Origin: Kitasatospora purpeofusca
Lineage (GTDB): Bacteria > Actinomycetota > Actinomycetes > Streptomycetales > Streptomycetaceae
NCBI RefSeq assembly: GCF_000718025.1
Contig: NZ_JODS01000006.1
Location: forward strand, 62,001 to 126,000
Length of the DNA: 64,000 nucleotides
Direction of reading: 5' to 3'
Below, one piece after another: positions 50,390 to 59,045 of this stretch; position 1 is the stretch's first letter, and each line of letters begins with the position of its first letter. Position numbers and translations under genes: made by a program. The notes below the pieces were generated by a model that saw nothing but the letters and a program-made list of their open reading frames with translations, was not told the origin of the DNA and made no database searches.

Positions 50390-50652
50390 GCGTCACCACC
50401 GCCGCGATGTGGGAGGCCAGGGCGGCCGACGGCCGGGGCGCCGAGCTCTCCGGCTGGGTCCGGGGGACGGCGCTGCCCGCGCTGCGCGGTTCGGCCGGAC
50501 TGCTCCGGACCGAGCTGCTCGGGGCCGCCGGGGACCGGGTGCTGCTGATCACCTGGTGGTCCGGCGAGCCGGTCCCGGTCCCGGAGCCGCCCGCCGCCCT
50601 GCTGGGCCGTCCGGTGCACCGCTGGTCCTTCACCAGCGAGCATGTGGAGTAG
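50386..50652 (+). CDS. Small conserved-looking protein after tsaD, function unknown
   Basis: An 88-residue protein whose GTG start lies in the tsaD stop codon (GTGA 50386-50389), which strongly supports translation. It has a WEARAADGRGAELSGWV helix, a LLRTELLGAAGDRVLLITWW strand region and a short tail. The size and alternation would fit a dimeric alpha+beta barrel of the ABM type, but no diagnostic motif is visible, so I leave the function open. Confidence 0.72.
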   Translation: MSVTTAAMWEARAADGRGAELSGWVRGTALPALRGSAGLLRTELLGAAGDRVLLITWWSGEPVPVPEPPAALLGRPVHRWSFTSEHVE

Positions 50653-50751
50653 CCGCCGGTAGCCGTTCGCACGCCCGACCGGGAACCGAACGGCCGACCG
50701 TTACCGTGCTAGCGATCGAGGTCGCTGAACGGGAGCGGGGAGCACGGCGCG

Positions 50752-51687
50752 GTGAACAGGCACGCACGGAGCAGGACGACGGTGTACGCGGCGGGGGCGC
50801 TGGCCCTGCTGGCCGCCGCCACCGGATGCACGAGCGGCGGTGACAGCGGCGCGGCCTCGGCCGCGCTGGTCCCGGCGAGCGGCTCCCCGGCGAGCGGTTC
50901 CCCGGCGACGGCCGCCCCGTGGCCGTCGCGGCCCGGGAGCCCGTCGCCGACCGCGTCCCCGACCGGCGCCCCGGCCGCGGGGGACGCCGCCGCGTGGGCG
51001 AAGTGGCACCTGACGCCGCTGCCGCCGGCGCCGCCGGCACCCGCCGACAAGCCGGTGAAGCTCGCGCGGACCGGGCCGGTCCCGGTGTTCAGCGAGGTGA
51101 AGACCTCCGACAAGGTCGTCTTCGTCACCATCGACGACGGTGCCGAGAAGGACCCGAAGTTCGTCGAGATGCTGACCGACCTCAAGGTGCCGGTGTCGAT
51201 GTTCCTGACCCGCGACATCGTCAAGGACGACTACGGCTACTTCAAGCGCCTCCAGGCGCTCGGCAACCACATCCACAACCACACCGTGGACCACGCCCAG
51301 ATGAGCAAGGTGCCGCCGGAGAAGCAGAAGTCCGAGATCTGCGACGCCCAGGCCGCGCTCACCCAGCAGTACGGCACCCCGCCGCTGCTGTTCCGCCCGC
51401 CGTACGGCGACGGCGCCAACACGCCGGCGCTCAACACCGCGGTGCAGCAGTGCGGGCCGAGGGCGGTCGTGCTGTGGCGCGAGTCGATGCAGATCCACGA
51501 CATGCAGTACCAGGCCGCGGACAAGAAGCTGCGGGCCGGCGACATCGTGCTCGCCCACTTCCGGGGCCCGAAGGACCTCAAGGGCGAGACGATGACGCAG
51601 ATGTTCGGCGAGCTGCTGGCCCGGATCCAGGAGCAGGGCTTCGCGGTGGCCCGGCTGGAGGACTACATCGAGGCGCCGGCCGCCTGA
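50752..51687 (+). CDS. Polysaccharide deacetylase family lipoprotein
   Basis: A 311-residue protein from GTG 50752. The signal peptide ends in a lipobox, ATGC with Cys26. A Ser/Pro/Ala-rich linker (30-100) follows, then a NodB-type domain: VTIDDGAEKD (the Asp pair near 128-129), IHNHTVDHAQM (metal His residues), RPPYGDG and VLAHF. It probably removes acetyl groups from a wall glycan outside the cell; the substrate is unknown. Its 3' end overlaps the convergent methyltransferase by 25 bp. Confidence 0.9.
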   Translation: MNRHARSRTTVYAAGALALLAAATGCTSGGDSGAASAALVPASGSPASGSPATAAPWPSRPGSPSPTASPTGAPAAGDAAAWAKWHLTPLPPAPPAPADKPVKLARTGPVPVFSEVKTSDKVVFVTIDDGAEKDPKFVEMLTDLKVPVSMFLTRDIVKDDYGYFKRLQALGNHIHNHTVDHAQMSKVPPEKQKSEICDAQAALTQQYGTPPLLFRPPYGDGANTPALNTAVQQCGPRAVVLWRESMQIHDMQYQAADKKLRAGDIVLAHFRGPKDLKGETMTQMFGELLARIQEQGFAVARLEDYIEAPAA

Positions 51688-52871
51688 ACGGCCGCGGCCG
51701 GTCCGGTGACGGGCCGGCCGAGCATCATCAGCGGGCCGTTGTCGGTGCGGCTGAGGACCACCGTGACGGAGTTCGGACCGGTGGGCCGCAGCTGCCGGCG
51801 CAGCTCCTCCGGGGTGATCGCCATCCCGCGCTTCTTGATCACCACCGTGCCGACCCCGCGCTCGCGCAGCAGCGCCTTGAGCTTCTTGATGTGGAACGGC
51901 AGCACGTCGGTCAGCTCGAAGGCGTGCGCGTACGGGGTGTCCACCAGCTCGTCGGAGGTCAGGTACGCGATCTTCGGATCGATCAGCCGCCCGTTCACCA
52001 GCCCGGCCACCTCGGCGACCAGGTGGGCGCGGATCACGGCGCCGTCCGGCTCGTACAGGTAGCGGCCGACCGGTCCGGCCGGGGGGTCGGGCAGGTCGCC
52101 GCCGGTGAGGCCGGCCCGCTGGGGCAGCAGGGTGGCGCGGTGCGGGTGCCCGGCGCGGGTGCCGAACCAGAGCACCGCCTCCTTGACGTCGCCGTGGTCC
52201 GACACCCACTCGGCCTCGGCGTCGGCCGGCACGGCCTCGTGCGGGATGCCGGGCGCCACCTTGAGCGCGCCGATCGGGGCCCGCCGGCCGGCCTCGATCG
52301 CCCAGGACAGCGGCGGGGCGTACGCCTCGGGGTCGAAGACCCGGCCGCGCGCGGTGCGCCGGGCGGGGTCGGTGAAGACCGCGTCGTAGCCGGTGACGTC
52401 GACCTCGGCGACGTCCGCGCAGCGCACCTCGACCAGTTCGGCCAGGCCCAGCGCGGCCGCGTTGGCGGCGAGCGCGGCGCAGGCCGCCGGGTCCCGGTCG
52501 ACCGCGAGCACCTCGATCCCGGCCCGGGCCAGTGCCAGGACGTCGCCGCCGATGCCGCAGCAGAGGTCGGCCAGCCGCTTCACCCCGAGTCCGGCGAACC
52601 GTTCGGCCCGCCACTCGGCGACCTCGCGCCGGGTGGACTGCTCGACGCCGTTGGGCGTGAAGTACATGAGATCGGCGTCGGCGCCGAACTTGGCCCGGGC
52701 CCGCTGCCGCAGCCGGGCCTGCCCGAAGGCGGCCGAGACCAGCTCGGCGGGGTGCTCCTTGCGCAGCCGGGTGGCGAGTGCCAGCTCCTCCTCGGGCGCG
52801 AATTCGCGCAGTTCGGCGAGCAGGGACTGGCCCCGCTCGGTCAGCAGGGCCCGCAGGTCGTCGTTCTCCAC
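51663..52871 (-). CDS. Class I SAM-dependent methyltransferase with THUMP-like C-terminus
   Basis: A 402-residue protein from GTG 52871 (an upstream GTG at 52892 would add seven residues). The Rossmann SAM motif LADLCCGIGGDVLALA is at 100-115, with AVDRDP and the NPPY-like FTDPARR at 165-171. The last ~100 residues (LTDVLPFHIKKLKALLRERG, VVIKKRGMAITPEELRRQL) match the THUMP-like domain of this family, suggesting an RNA substrate; the target is unknown. It lies just upstream of the divergent groES control region. Confidence 0.85.
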   Translation of the reverse strand: MENDDLRALLTERGQSLLAELREFAPEEELALATRLRKEHPAELVSAAFGQARLRQRARAKFGADADLMYFTPNGVEQSTRREVAEWRAERFAGLGVKRLADLCCGIGGDVLALARAGIEVLAVDRDPAACAALAANAAALGLAELVEVRCADVAEVDVTGYDAVFTDPARRTARGRVFDPEAYAPPLSWAIEAGRRAPIGALKVAPGIPHEAVPADAEAEWVSDHGDVKEAVLWFGTRAGHPHRATLLPQRAGLTGGDLPDPPAGPVGRYLYEPDGAVIRAHLVAEVAGLVNGRLIDPKIAYLTSDELVDTPYAHAFELTDVLPFHIKKLKALLRERGVGTVVIKKRGMAITPEELRRQLRPTGPNSVTVVLSRTDNGPLMMLGRPVTGPAAAVQAAGASM

Positions 52872-52970
52872 CCGCTCATTCTCGCCGGTCACGGGCGGGC
52901 CGGGGGCGCCGGCCCCGCGGACGGGGGCGCGCCGCCACGGGTGCGTCCGGTGGGACCGGCCCGCGTGGCG

Positions 52971-52997
52971 TTGGCACTCTGGTTGACTGAGTGCTAA
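52971..52997 (+). promoter_or_regulatory. CIRCE operator 1 (HrcA site) upstream of groES
   Basis: TTGGCACTC (52971-52979), a 9-bp spacer and GAGTGCTAA (52989-52997): a CIRCE inverted repeat with one mismatch from TTAGCACTC-N9-GAGTGCTAA. It overlaps the -35 of the groES promoter. Confidence 0.92.
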
Positions 52998-53011
52998 CGG
53001 CGGCCTATGGT
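52983..53011 (+). promoter_or_regulatory. groES-groEL1 promoter
   Basis: TTGACT (52983-52988), a 17-bp spacer and TATGGT (53006-53011). The -35 lies inside CIRCE 1 and the expected start of transcription falls at the edge of CIRCE 2, so HrcA could block it from both sides. Confidence 0.78.
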
Positions 53012-53016
53012 CGTCA

Positions 53017-53044
53017 CTAGCACTCACCACCGGGGGAGTGCTAA
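53017..53044 (+). promoter_or_regulatory. CIRCE operator 2 upstream of groES
   Basis: CTAGCACTC (53017-53025) and GAGTGCTAA (53036-53044). By my count the spacer is 10 bp, one longer than the usual 9. Confidence 0.87.
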
Positions 53045-53138
53045 CGCGACAATGCGTGTCTGACCCCCGCGACGGCAGATCCGTGAGTTCGCCCCTACCC
53101 GTTAGAAAACCCCGTAATCTCCGAAGGGGAGCTCGGAC

Positions 53139-53444
53139 GTGACCACCAGCAGCAAGGTTGCCATCAAGCCGCTCGAGGACCGCATTGTGGTCCAGCCGCT
53201 CGACGCCGAGACCACCACGGCCTCCGGCCTGGTTATCCCGGACACCGCCAAGGAGAAGCCCCAGGAGGGCGTCGTCCTGGCTGTCGGCCCGGGCCGCTTC
53301 GAGGACGGCCAGCGTCTGCCGCTCGACGTCGCCGTGGGTGACATCGTCCTGTACTCGAAGTACGGCGGCACCGAGGTGAAGTACCAGGGCGAGGAGTACC
53401 TGGTGCTCTCCGCGCGCGACGTTCTCGCGATCATCGAGAAGTAA
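53139..53444 (+). CDS. groES: Co-chaperonin GroES
   Basis: A 101-residue GroES from GTG 53139 (AAGGGGAG upstream): VAIKPLEDRIVVQPLDAE, the mobile loop TTASGLVIPDTAKEKPQEG, and YGGTEVKYQGEEYLVLSARDVLAI. It caps the GroEL chamber. Two CIRCE sites and a promoter precede it; groEL1 follows after a hairpin. Confidence 0.98.
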   Translation: MTTSSKVAIKPLEDRIVVQPLDAETTTASGLVIPDTAKEKPQEGVVLAVGPGRFEDGQRLPLDVAVGDIVLYSKYGGTEVKYQGEEYLVLSARDVLAIIEK

Positions 53445-53451
53445 AAGCGTT

Positions 53452-53502
53452 CAGCCACGCCCCGGATCCGTGTCCCTAGTGACAGGGGCCGGGGCGTGGC
53501 TG
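53452..53502 (+). terminator. Hairpin between groES and groEL1
   Basis: A 14-bp perfect stem (53452-53465 with 53489-53502) enclosing a smaller hairpin (TGTC/GACA). It may reduce read-through or mark an RNA processing site, which would let groES and groEL1 differ in level. Confidence 0.7.
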
Positions 53503-53557
53503 TTGGTTCACGTAGTCGAGCGGCCGGCGACGGCCGCACCCCGAAGGAATAGGGAAC

Positions 53558-55186
<1,629 letters not shown>

Positions 55187-55201
55187 GGCCCGACGCACTG
55201 A

Positions 55202-55250
55202 CCGGAGGCCCGGTCCGCGCCCCGCTGGGGGTGGCGGGCCGGGCCTCCGG
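55202..55250 (+). terminator. Terminator after groEL1
   Basis: A 12-bp perfect outer stem (55202-55213 with 55239-55250) extended inward by five more pairs with one T-G. Confidence 0.82.
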
Positions 55251-55301
55251 CGTTGCGGCGCGGAGCGGGCCCGAGCCCGGCCGCGCCGGTGTGTTCCAGC
55301 C

Positions 55302-55318
55302 TTCAACTATCAGTTGAA
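55302..55318 (+). promoter_or_regulatory. Candidate LysR operator
   Basis: TTCAACT-ATC-AGTTGAA (55302-55318), a perfect 7-3-7 inverted repeat in an AT-rich patch 39 bp before the LysR start codon. It may be an autoregulatory site. Confidence 0.45.
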
Positions 55319-55320
55319 TT

Positions 55321-55348
55321 TTGCTTGTTGCAAAGAATGCCTTATATC
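55321..55348 (+). promoter_or_regulatory. Candidate lysR promoter
   Basis: TTGCTT (55321-55326), a 16-bp spacer and TATATC (55343-55348). Transcription would begin next to ATG 55357, so the message may be leaderless. Confidence 0.4.
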
Positions 55349-55356
55349 TTGGAGGC

Positions 55357-56355
55357 ATGATCGAGGCCCGCCATCTGCGCGTCCTGCGTGCCGTCGCCCG
55401 CACCGGCTCCTTCTCCGCCGCCGCTCGTGAGCTGGGTTGCACCCAGCCCGCGATCAGCCAGCAGATGAAGGCCCTGGAGAAGTCCGTGGACACCCCGCTG
55501 GTGGTCCGTTCGGGCCGCGGGATGCAGCTCAGCGAGGCCGGTCGGGTGCTGCTCAAGCATGCCACCGGAATCCTCGCCGGACTCTCCGCCGCCGAGGAGG
55601 AGGTCGCCGCGATCGCCGGGCTGCGGGCCGGACGGGTCCGGCTGGTGTCCTTCCCGACCGCCAGTTCCACCCTGGTGCCGCCGGCCGTCGCCCGGCTGCG
55701 GGGCACCCATCCGGGGGTCCGCGTGTCGCTGGTCGAGGCGGAGCCGCCGGAGTCGCTGGCGATGCTGCGCGGCGGCGAGTGCGAGGTCGCGCTCGCCTTC
55801 CGCTACCCGCAGACCCCCGGTGCCGCCGCCGTGCCCGCGCCCGCGCACGGTACGCCGCGGGAGGCGCGCGCCGAGGCCAATCTGGAGGCCCAGCAGCTGA
55901 GCGCCGGCGCCGACTGGTCCGATCTGGTGGCCACCCCGCTGCTGGACGACCCGCTGGTCGGCCTGCTGCCCGCCGGGCACCGGCTGGCCGGGCGCGGCGG
56001 GCCGGTGGAGCTGGCCGAGCTGGCGGAGGAGCAGTGGATCGCCGGCTGCCCGCAGTGCCGGGGCCACCTGGTGGAGCTGTGCGCGGGGGCCGGCTTCGAG
56101 CCGCGGATCGACTTCGCCACCGACGACTACCCGGCGGTGGTCGGACTGGTGGCGGCCGGGCTCGGGGTGGCGGTGCTGCCCGGACTGGCGCTGGAGTCGG
56201 TGCGCCCGGACGGGGTGGCGACGGTGGCGGTGCACGCCGCGTCGGGGGCCCCGGCGGTACGGCAGGTGGTCGCGCTGACCCTGCCGGACCTCGCCGAGGT
56301 GCCGGCGGTGGCGCTGATGCTGGAGCGGCTGTCCGGGGCGGCCGCCGGCCGCTGA
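55357..56355 (+). CDS. LysR family transcriptional regulator
   Basis: A 332-residue regulator. The winged-helix domain is at 1-62 (IEARHLRVLRAVARTGSFSA, LGCTQPAISQQMKALEKSV), followed by a linker helix and a periplasmic-binding-like effector domain (about 90-300; DDPLVGLLPAGHRLA, TDDYPAVVGLVAAGLGVAVLP). The effector is unknown. GGAGG lies only 1 nt before ATG 55357, too close to be a normal ribosome-binding site, which supports a leaderless start. The genes it controls are not obvious: it faces away from groEL1 and converges on whiD. Confidence 0.92.
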   Translation: MIEARHLRVLRAVARTGSFSAAARELGCTQPAISQQMKALEKSVDTPLVVRSGRGMQLSEAGRVLLKHATGILAGLSAAEEEVAAIAGLRAGRVRLVSFPTASSTLVPPAVARLRGTHPGVRVSLVEAEPPESLAMLRGGECEVALAFRYPQTPGAAAVPAPAHGTPREARAEANLEAQQLSAGADWSDLVATPLLDDPLVGLLPAGHRLAGRGGPVELAELAEEQWIAGCPQCRGHLVELCAGAGFEPRIDFATDDYPAVVGLVAAGLGVAVLPGLALESVRPDGVATVAVHAASGAPAVRQVVALTLPDLAEVPAVALMLERLSGAAAGR

Positions 56356-56506
56356 CGACGCCGCCCCGCCCGGCCGCCGCGGGAGCGGGCCGCCGGGCGG
56401 GACCCGGCCGGCGGGGCCGGGCTCCGGACGGTGGTCACCCGGAGGGGGTCGGTGGGGTCGCACGGGGGCGGGGCAGGCCCGGACGGGCCGGGCTGGGCCG
56501 GTGGAG

Positions 56507-56536
56507 GCCGGTGAAGAAACGTTTCTTCGCGCCGGC
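56507..56536. terminator. Hairpin between lysR and whiD ends
   Basis: A perfect 16-nt palindrome GAAGAAACGTTTCTTC (56513-56528), flanked by GCCGG and CCGGC, lies between the convergent ends of lysR (56355) and whiD (56551). It is a likely whiD terminator. Confidence 0.55.
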
Positions 56537-56550
56537 GCGGAACCGGCCGC

Positions 56551-56877
56551 CTACTGCTGGGACACGCCCGGAGCGACCAGCGGTACTTCCACCAGACGGT
56601 GGCGCGAGCGGCCCATCAGCTCCTCGCGTTCGTCCTCGGTGAGGCCTCCCCACACGCCGTACGGCTCGCGGACCGCCAGCGCGTGCGCGGCGCACTCGGT
56701 GCGGACCGGGCAGCGGGTGCAGACCTCCTTGGCGCTGGCTTCGCGTGAACTGCGGGCGGCGCCGCGCTCTCCCTCGGGGTGGAAGAAGAGGGAGCTGTCC
56801 ACGCCGCGGCAGGCTGCGGAGAGCTGCCAGTCCCAGAGATCCGCGTTGGGGCCGGGGAGGCGGGAGAAATCTGCCAT
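56551..56877 (-). CDS. whiD: WhiB-family iron-sulfur regulator WhiD
   Basis: A 108-residue Wbl protein. The four cluster cysteines are Cys23, Cys53, Cys56 and Cys62; the turn GVWGG is at 74-78, followed by a basic C-terminal region. The N-terminus MADFSRLPGPNADLWDWQL and the neighbour bldM identify it as WhiD, which in S. coelicolor is needed for late sporulation. It binds a 4Fe-4S cluster and probably partners the principal sigma factor. ATG 56877 has GAAGGGAATGAGCC upstream. Confidence 0.95.
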   Translation of the reverse strand: MADFSRLPGPNADLWDWQLSAACRGVDSSLFFHPEGERGAARSSREASAKEVCTRCPVRTECAAHALAVREPYGVWGGLTEDEREELMGRSRHRLVEVPLVAPGVSQQ

Positions 56878-56976
56878 GGCTCATTCCCTTCAGAGGTCGT
56901 CGACCGCGGGCCGGTCACCAGCGGGTCGCGCTGGAGTCGGCTCGGCGGGGCGTCCGGCGCGGTGTGGACACCTGGA

Positions 56977-57005
56977 AATATGACTTACGGCAACTCCATG
57001 GACAA
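56977..57005 (-). promoter_or_regulatory. Candidate whiD promoter
   Basis: On the minus strand, TTGTCC (57005-57000) and CATATT (56982-56977) are separated by 17 bp. The leader would be about 90 nt. Confidence 0.4.
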
Positions 57006-57072
57006 GTCACCCACAGAGTGGCACAACAGTCAATGACCATACAAAAGCTCTAAAAACGGGCAAAGTGGGCAT

Positions 57073-57091
57073 GACTGTCGAGCCGACAGTC
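57073..57091. promoter_or_regulatory. Inverted repeat in the whiD-bldM region
   Basis: GACTGTCG-AGC-CGACAGTC, a perfect 8-3-8 palindrome, located between the two divergent promoters. It looks like a dimer binding site; the protein is unknown. Confidence 0.45.
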
Positions 57092-57263
57092 GCCCGGCGC
57101 AAGCGTGGCAATCGGGTGGTGGACCGGCGCGCGAAGCGCCGCGCGGGTGTGCGGGTCGTACGCCCACCGCGCCCGAGCTGCGCAAAAGAGCGGCGTGTGC
57201 ACCGCGATGCGGCTGATCGGTAACGGGTCGGCCACGTACAGTGGTGGAGATGGCCCTGAAGGC

Positions 57264-57291
57264 CGTAACTCATTCGAGTGACGGTCGTTGG
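57264..57291 (+). promoter_or_regulatory. Sigma-BldN-type promoter of bldM
   Basis: CGTAAC (57264-57269), a 16-bp spacer and CGTTGG (57286-57291). It matches the sigma-BldN consensus (CGTAAC-N16-CGTTGA) in 11 of 12 positions. In S. coelicolor bldM has a BldN-dependent promoter, so the position fits. The leader is about 150 nt. Confidence 0.75.
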
Positions 57292-57447
57292 AAGTGCGGA
57301 GGCGGTTAGCGGACGCCGGACGTCGGGAACGATCGCGGGGAACCTGGGCGATCGGCACGGAGTCTGACGCCGGTGGGCCGTGTCGGAGAGGTTCGTACCA
57401 GCCAGGAGGCTCAACGTGACGCGGATCAGCTGCGGAGGACGACAGTC

Positions 57448-58059
57448 ATGACTTCCGTTCTCGTTTGCGACGATTCCCCGCTCGCCCGCGAGGCGCTTCG
57501 CCGCGCGGTCGCGACCGTACCCGGTGTCGATCGGGTCACCACCGCGACGAACGGGGAGGAGGTCCTCCGCCGCTGGGTGGCCGACCGCTCCGATCTCGTC
57601 CTGATGGACGTCCGGATGCCCGGCCTCGGCGGGGTGGAGACGGTCCGGCGGCTGCTGTCCGCCGACCCCGGTGCCCGGATCATCATGCTCACCGTCGCCG
57701 AGGACCTCGACGGTGTCGCGCTCGCGGTCGCCGCGGGTGCGCGCGGTTACCTGCACAAGGACGCCTCGCGCGCCGAACTGCGGGCCACCGTCACCCAGGC
57801 CCTCGCCGACCCGACCTGGCGGCTCGCCCCCCGCCGCCTGCGCAGTCCCGACATGGGGGCCGCGCCGACCCTGACGGCACGTGAGATCCAGGTGCTGGAG
57901 GGCATGAGCCACGGCCGCAGCAACGCCGAGATCGGCCGCGAGCTGTTCCTCTCCGAGGACACCGTCAAGACCCACGCCCGGCGGCTGTTCAAGAAGCTCG
58001 GCGCCTCGGACCGCGCGCACGCGGTGGCCCTGGGCTTCCGGTGGGGCCTGGTCCGCTGA
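57448..58059 (+). CDS. bldM: Developmental response regulator BldM
   Basis: A 203-residue protein from ATG 57448 (GGAGGA 8 nt upstream): receiver domain with Asp54 in LVLMDVRMPG, and a LuxR-type helix-turn-helix (about 137-198; LTAREIQVLEGMSHGRSNAEIGREL, LSEDTVKTHARRLF). It matches BldM of S. coelicolor nearly residue for residue as far as I recall. BldM activates aerial-hypha genes alone and sporulation genes with WhiI. Phosphorylation appears not to be required in the known protein. No cognate kinase lies nearby. Confidence 0.97.
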   Translation: MTSVLVCDDSPLAREALRRAVATVPGVDRVTTATNGEEVLRRWVADRSDLVLMDVRMPGLGGVETVRRLLSADPGARIIMLTVAEDLDGVALAVAAGARGYLHKDASRAELRATVTQALADPTWRLAPRRLRSPDMGAAPTLTAREIQVLEGMSHGRSNAEIGRELFLSEDTVKTHARRLFKKLGASDRAHAVALGFRWGLVR

Positions 58060-58376
58060 CCGCCGGCGCCGCCGCCGGTTCCGGCCCGCTGCTCGCGATT
58101 TCCCGTGCGGAGGCGTGTGACGTTACGGCCCCGAGGTTGCACCATGGAGGAGTGGAGCACCTCGGGGACCAGCGGACAGGAACTGCGGCGAACCACGCAG
58201 CCGCAGGAGACTCGGCGGACGGCGCCGCGGACGGTACCGTCCGCGGCGGTGGGGCGGGAGGCGGTGCGGTGCAGGAGGGGCCGGTGGTGCGTACCGGAGC
58301 GGCACCGCATAACGTTCCGGTGCACAACTCCGGACGCGGTGCCGCGTTTTCCCGCGCGACCAGGCACCATGGACCG
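58060..58376 (+). other. 317-bp gap between bldM and shbA
   Basis: It holds a perfect 26-nt palindrome (58223-58248). A frame from ATG 58144 could encode 82 residues but would overlap shbA and has no good ribosome-binding site, so it is not called. No clear promoter was found. Confidence 0.5.
58223..58248. promoter_or_regulatory. Perfect 26-nt palindrome upstream of shbA
   Basis: CGCCGCGGACGGT followed at once by its reverse complement. It could be an operator, or a bldM terminator with a minimal loop; it is 164 bp after bldM and 129 bp before shbA. Confidence 0.5.
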
Positions 58377-59045
58377 ATGCGTGACGACGTGACCGGGTCT
58401 CCCGGTGAGGCGGACCCGGTGGAGGCCGAGCCCTCCGCGCCCGGGCCCGGCCCGGCGTACGCGGATCCGGCCGACGGGCCGGTCGCGCTCGCCGCGCTGG
58501 TCGCGGCCGCCGTCCGCGGCGAGGGGCCCGCGATCGACGCCCTGCTCGCCCACGTCCACCCGCTGGCGCTGCGCTACTGCCGCGGCCGGCTGGTCCGGCT
58601 GCCCGGCGGTGCCCGGCACCACGTCGACGACATCGCCCAGGAGGTCTGCGTCGCGGTGCTCTGCGCACTGCCGCGCTACCGGGACCTGGGCCGCCCGTTC
58701 GAGGCCTTCGTCTACGGGATCGCCGCGCACAAGATCGCCGACCTGCAGCGGGCCGCGATGCGCGGGCCCGGCTCGACCGTGGTCCCGCAGGACGACCTGC
58801 CGGAGGTGCCGGACGACGCGCTCGGCCCGGAGGAGCGGGCGCTGCTCAGCAGCGACGCCGCGTGGGCCAAGGAACTGCTCTCCAATCTGCCGGCCCGGCA
58901 GCGCGAGCTGGTGCTGCTGCGGGTGGCCGCCGGACTCTCGGCGGAGGAGACCGGCGAGGTGCTCGGCATGTCGCCGGGGGCCGTCCGGGTCGCCCAGCAC
59001 CGCGCCCTGAGCCGCCTCCGCGCCCTGGCGGAGGAGTCCTCCTAA
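58377..59045 (+). CDS. shbA: ECF-like (group 4) sigma factor ShbA
   Basis: A 222-residue sigma factor: region 2 at about 75-135 (HVDDIAQEVCVAVL, RPFEAFVYGIAAHKIADLQR) and region 4 at about 163-215 (LPARQRELVLLRVAAGLSAEET, MSPGAVRVAQHRALSRLR). The location between bldM and guaB matches ShbA, which in S. griseus drives the principal sigma gene hrdB; the mycobacterial relative is SigD. The first ~35 residues are Pro/Ala/Glu-rich. ATG 58377 lacks a strong SD. No anti-sigma gene follows directly. Confidence 0.88.
   Translation: MRDDVTGSPGEADPVEAEPSAPGPGPAYADPADGPVALAALVAAAVRGEGPAIDALLAHVHPLALRYCRGRLVRLPGGARHHVDDIAQEVCVAVLCALPRYRDLGRPFEAFVYGIAAHKIADLQRAAMRGPGSTVVPQDDLPEVPDDALGPEERALLSSDAAWAKELLSNLPARQRELVLLRVAAGLSAEETGEVLGMSPGAVRVAQHRALSRLRALAEESS

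Larger units (their letters stand above)
56878..57447. other. 570-bp divergent whiD-bldM control region
   Basis: It contains a candidate whiD promoter (56977-57005), an 8-3-8 inverted repeat (57073-57091) and a sigma-BldN-type bldM promoter (57264-57291). No gene-like frame with a ribosome-binding site was seen. The length and the repeats fit complex developmental regulation. Confidence 0.7.

Noticed and set aside
58144..58392. 82-codon frame before shbA
   Set aside because: It overlaps the shbA start in another frame, has no good ribosome-binding site and Arg/Thr-rich composition suggests chance.
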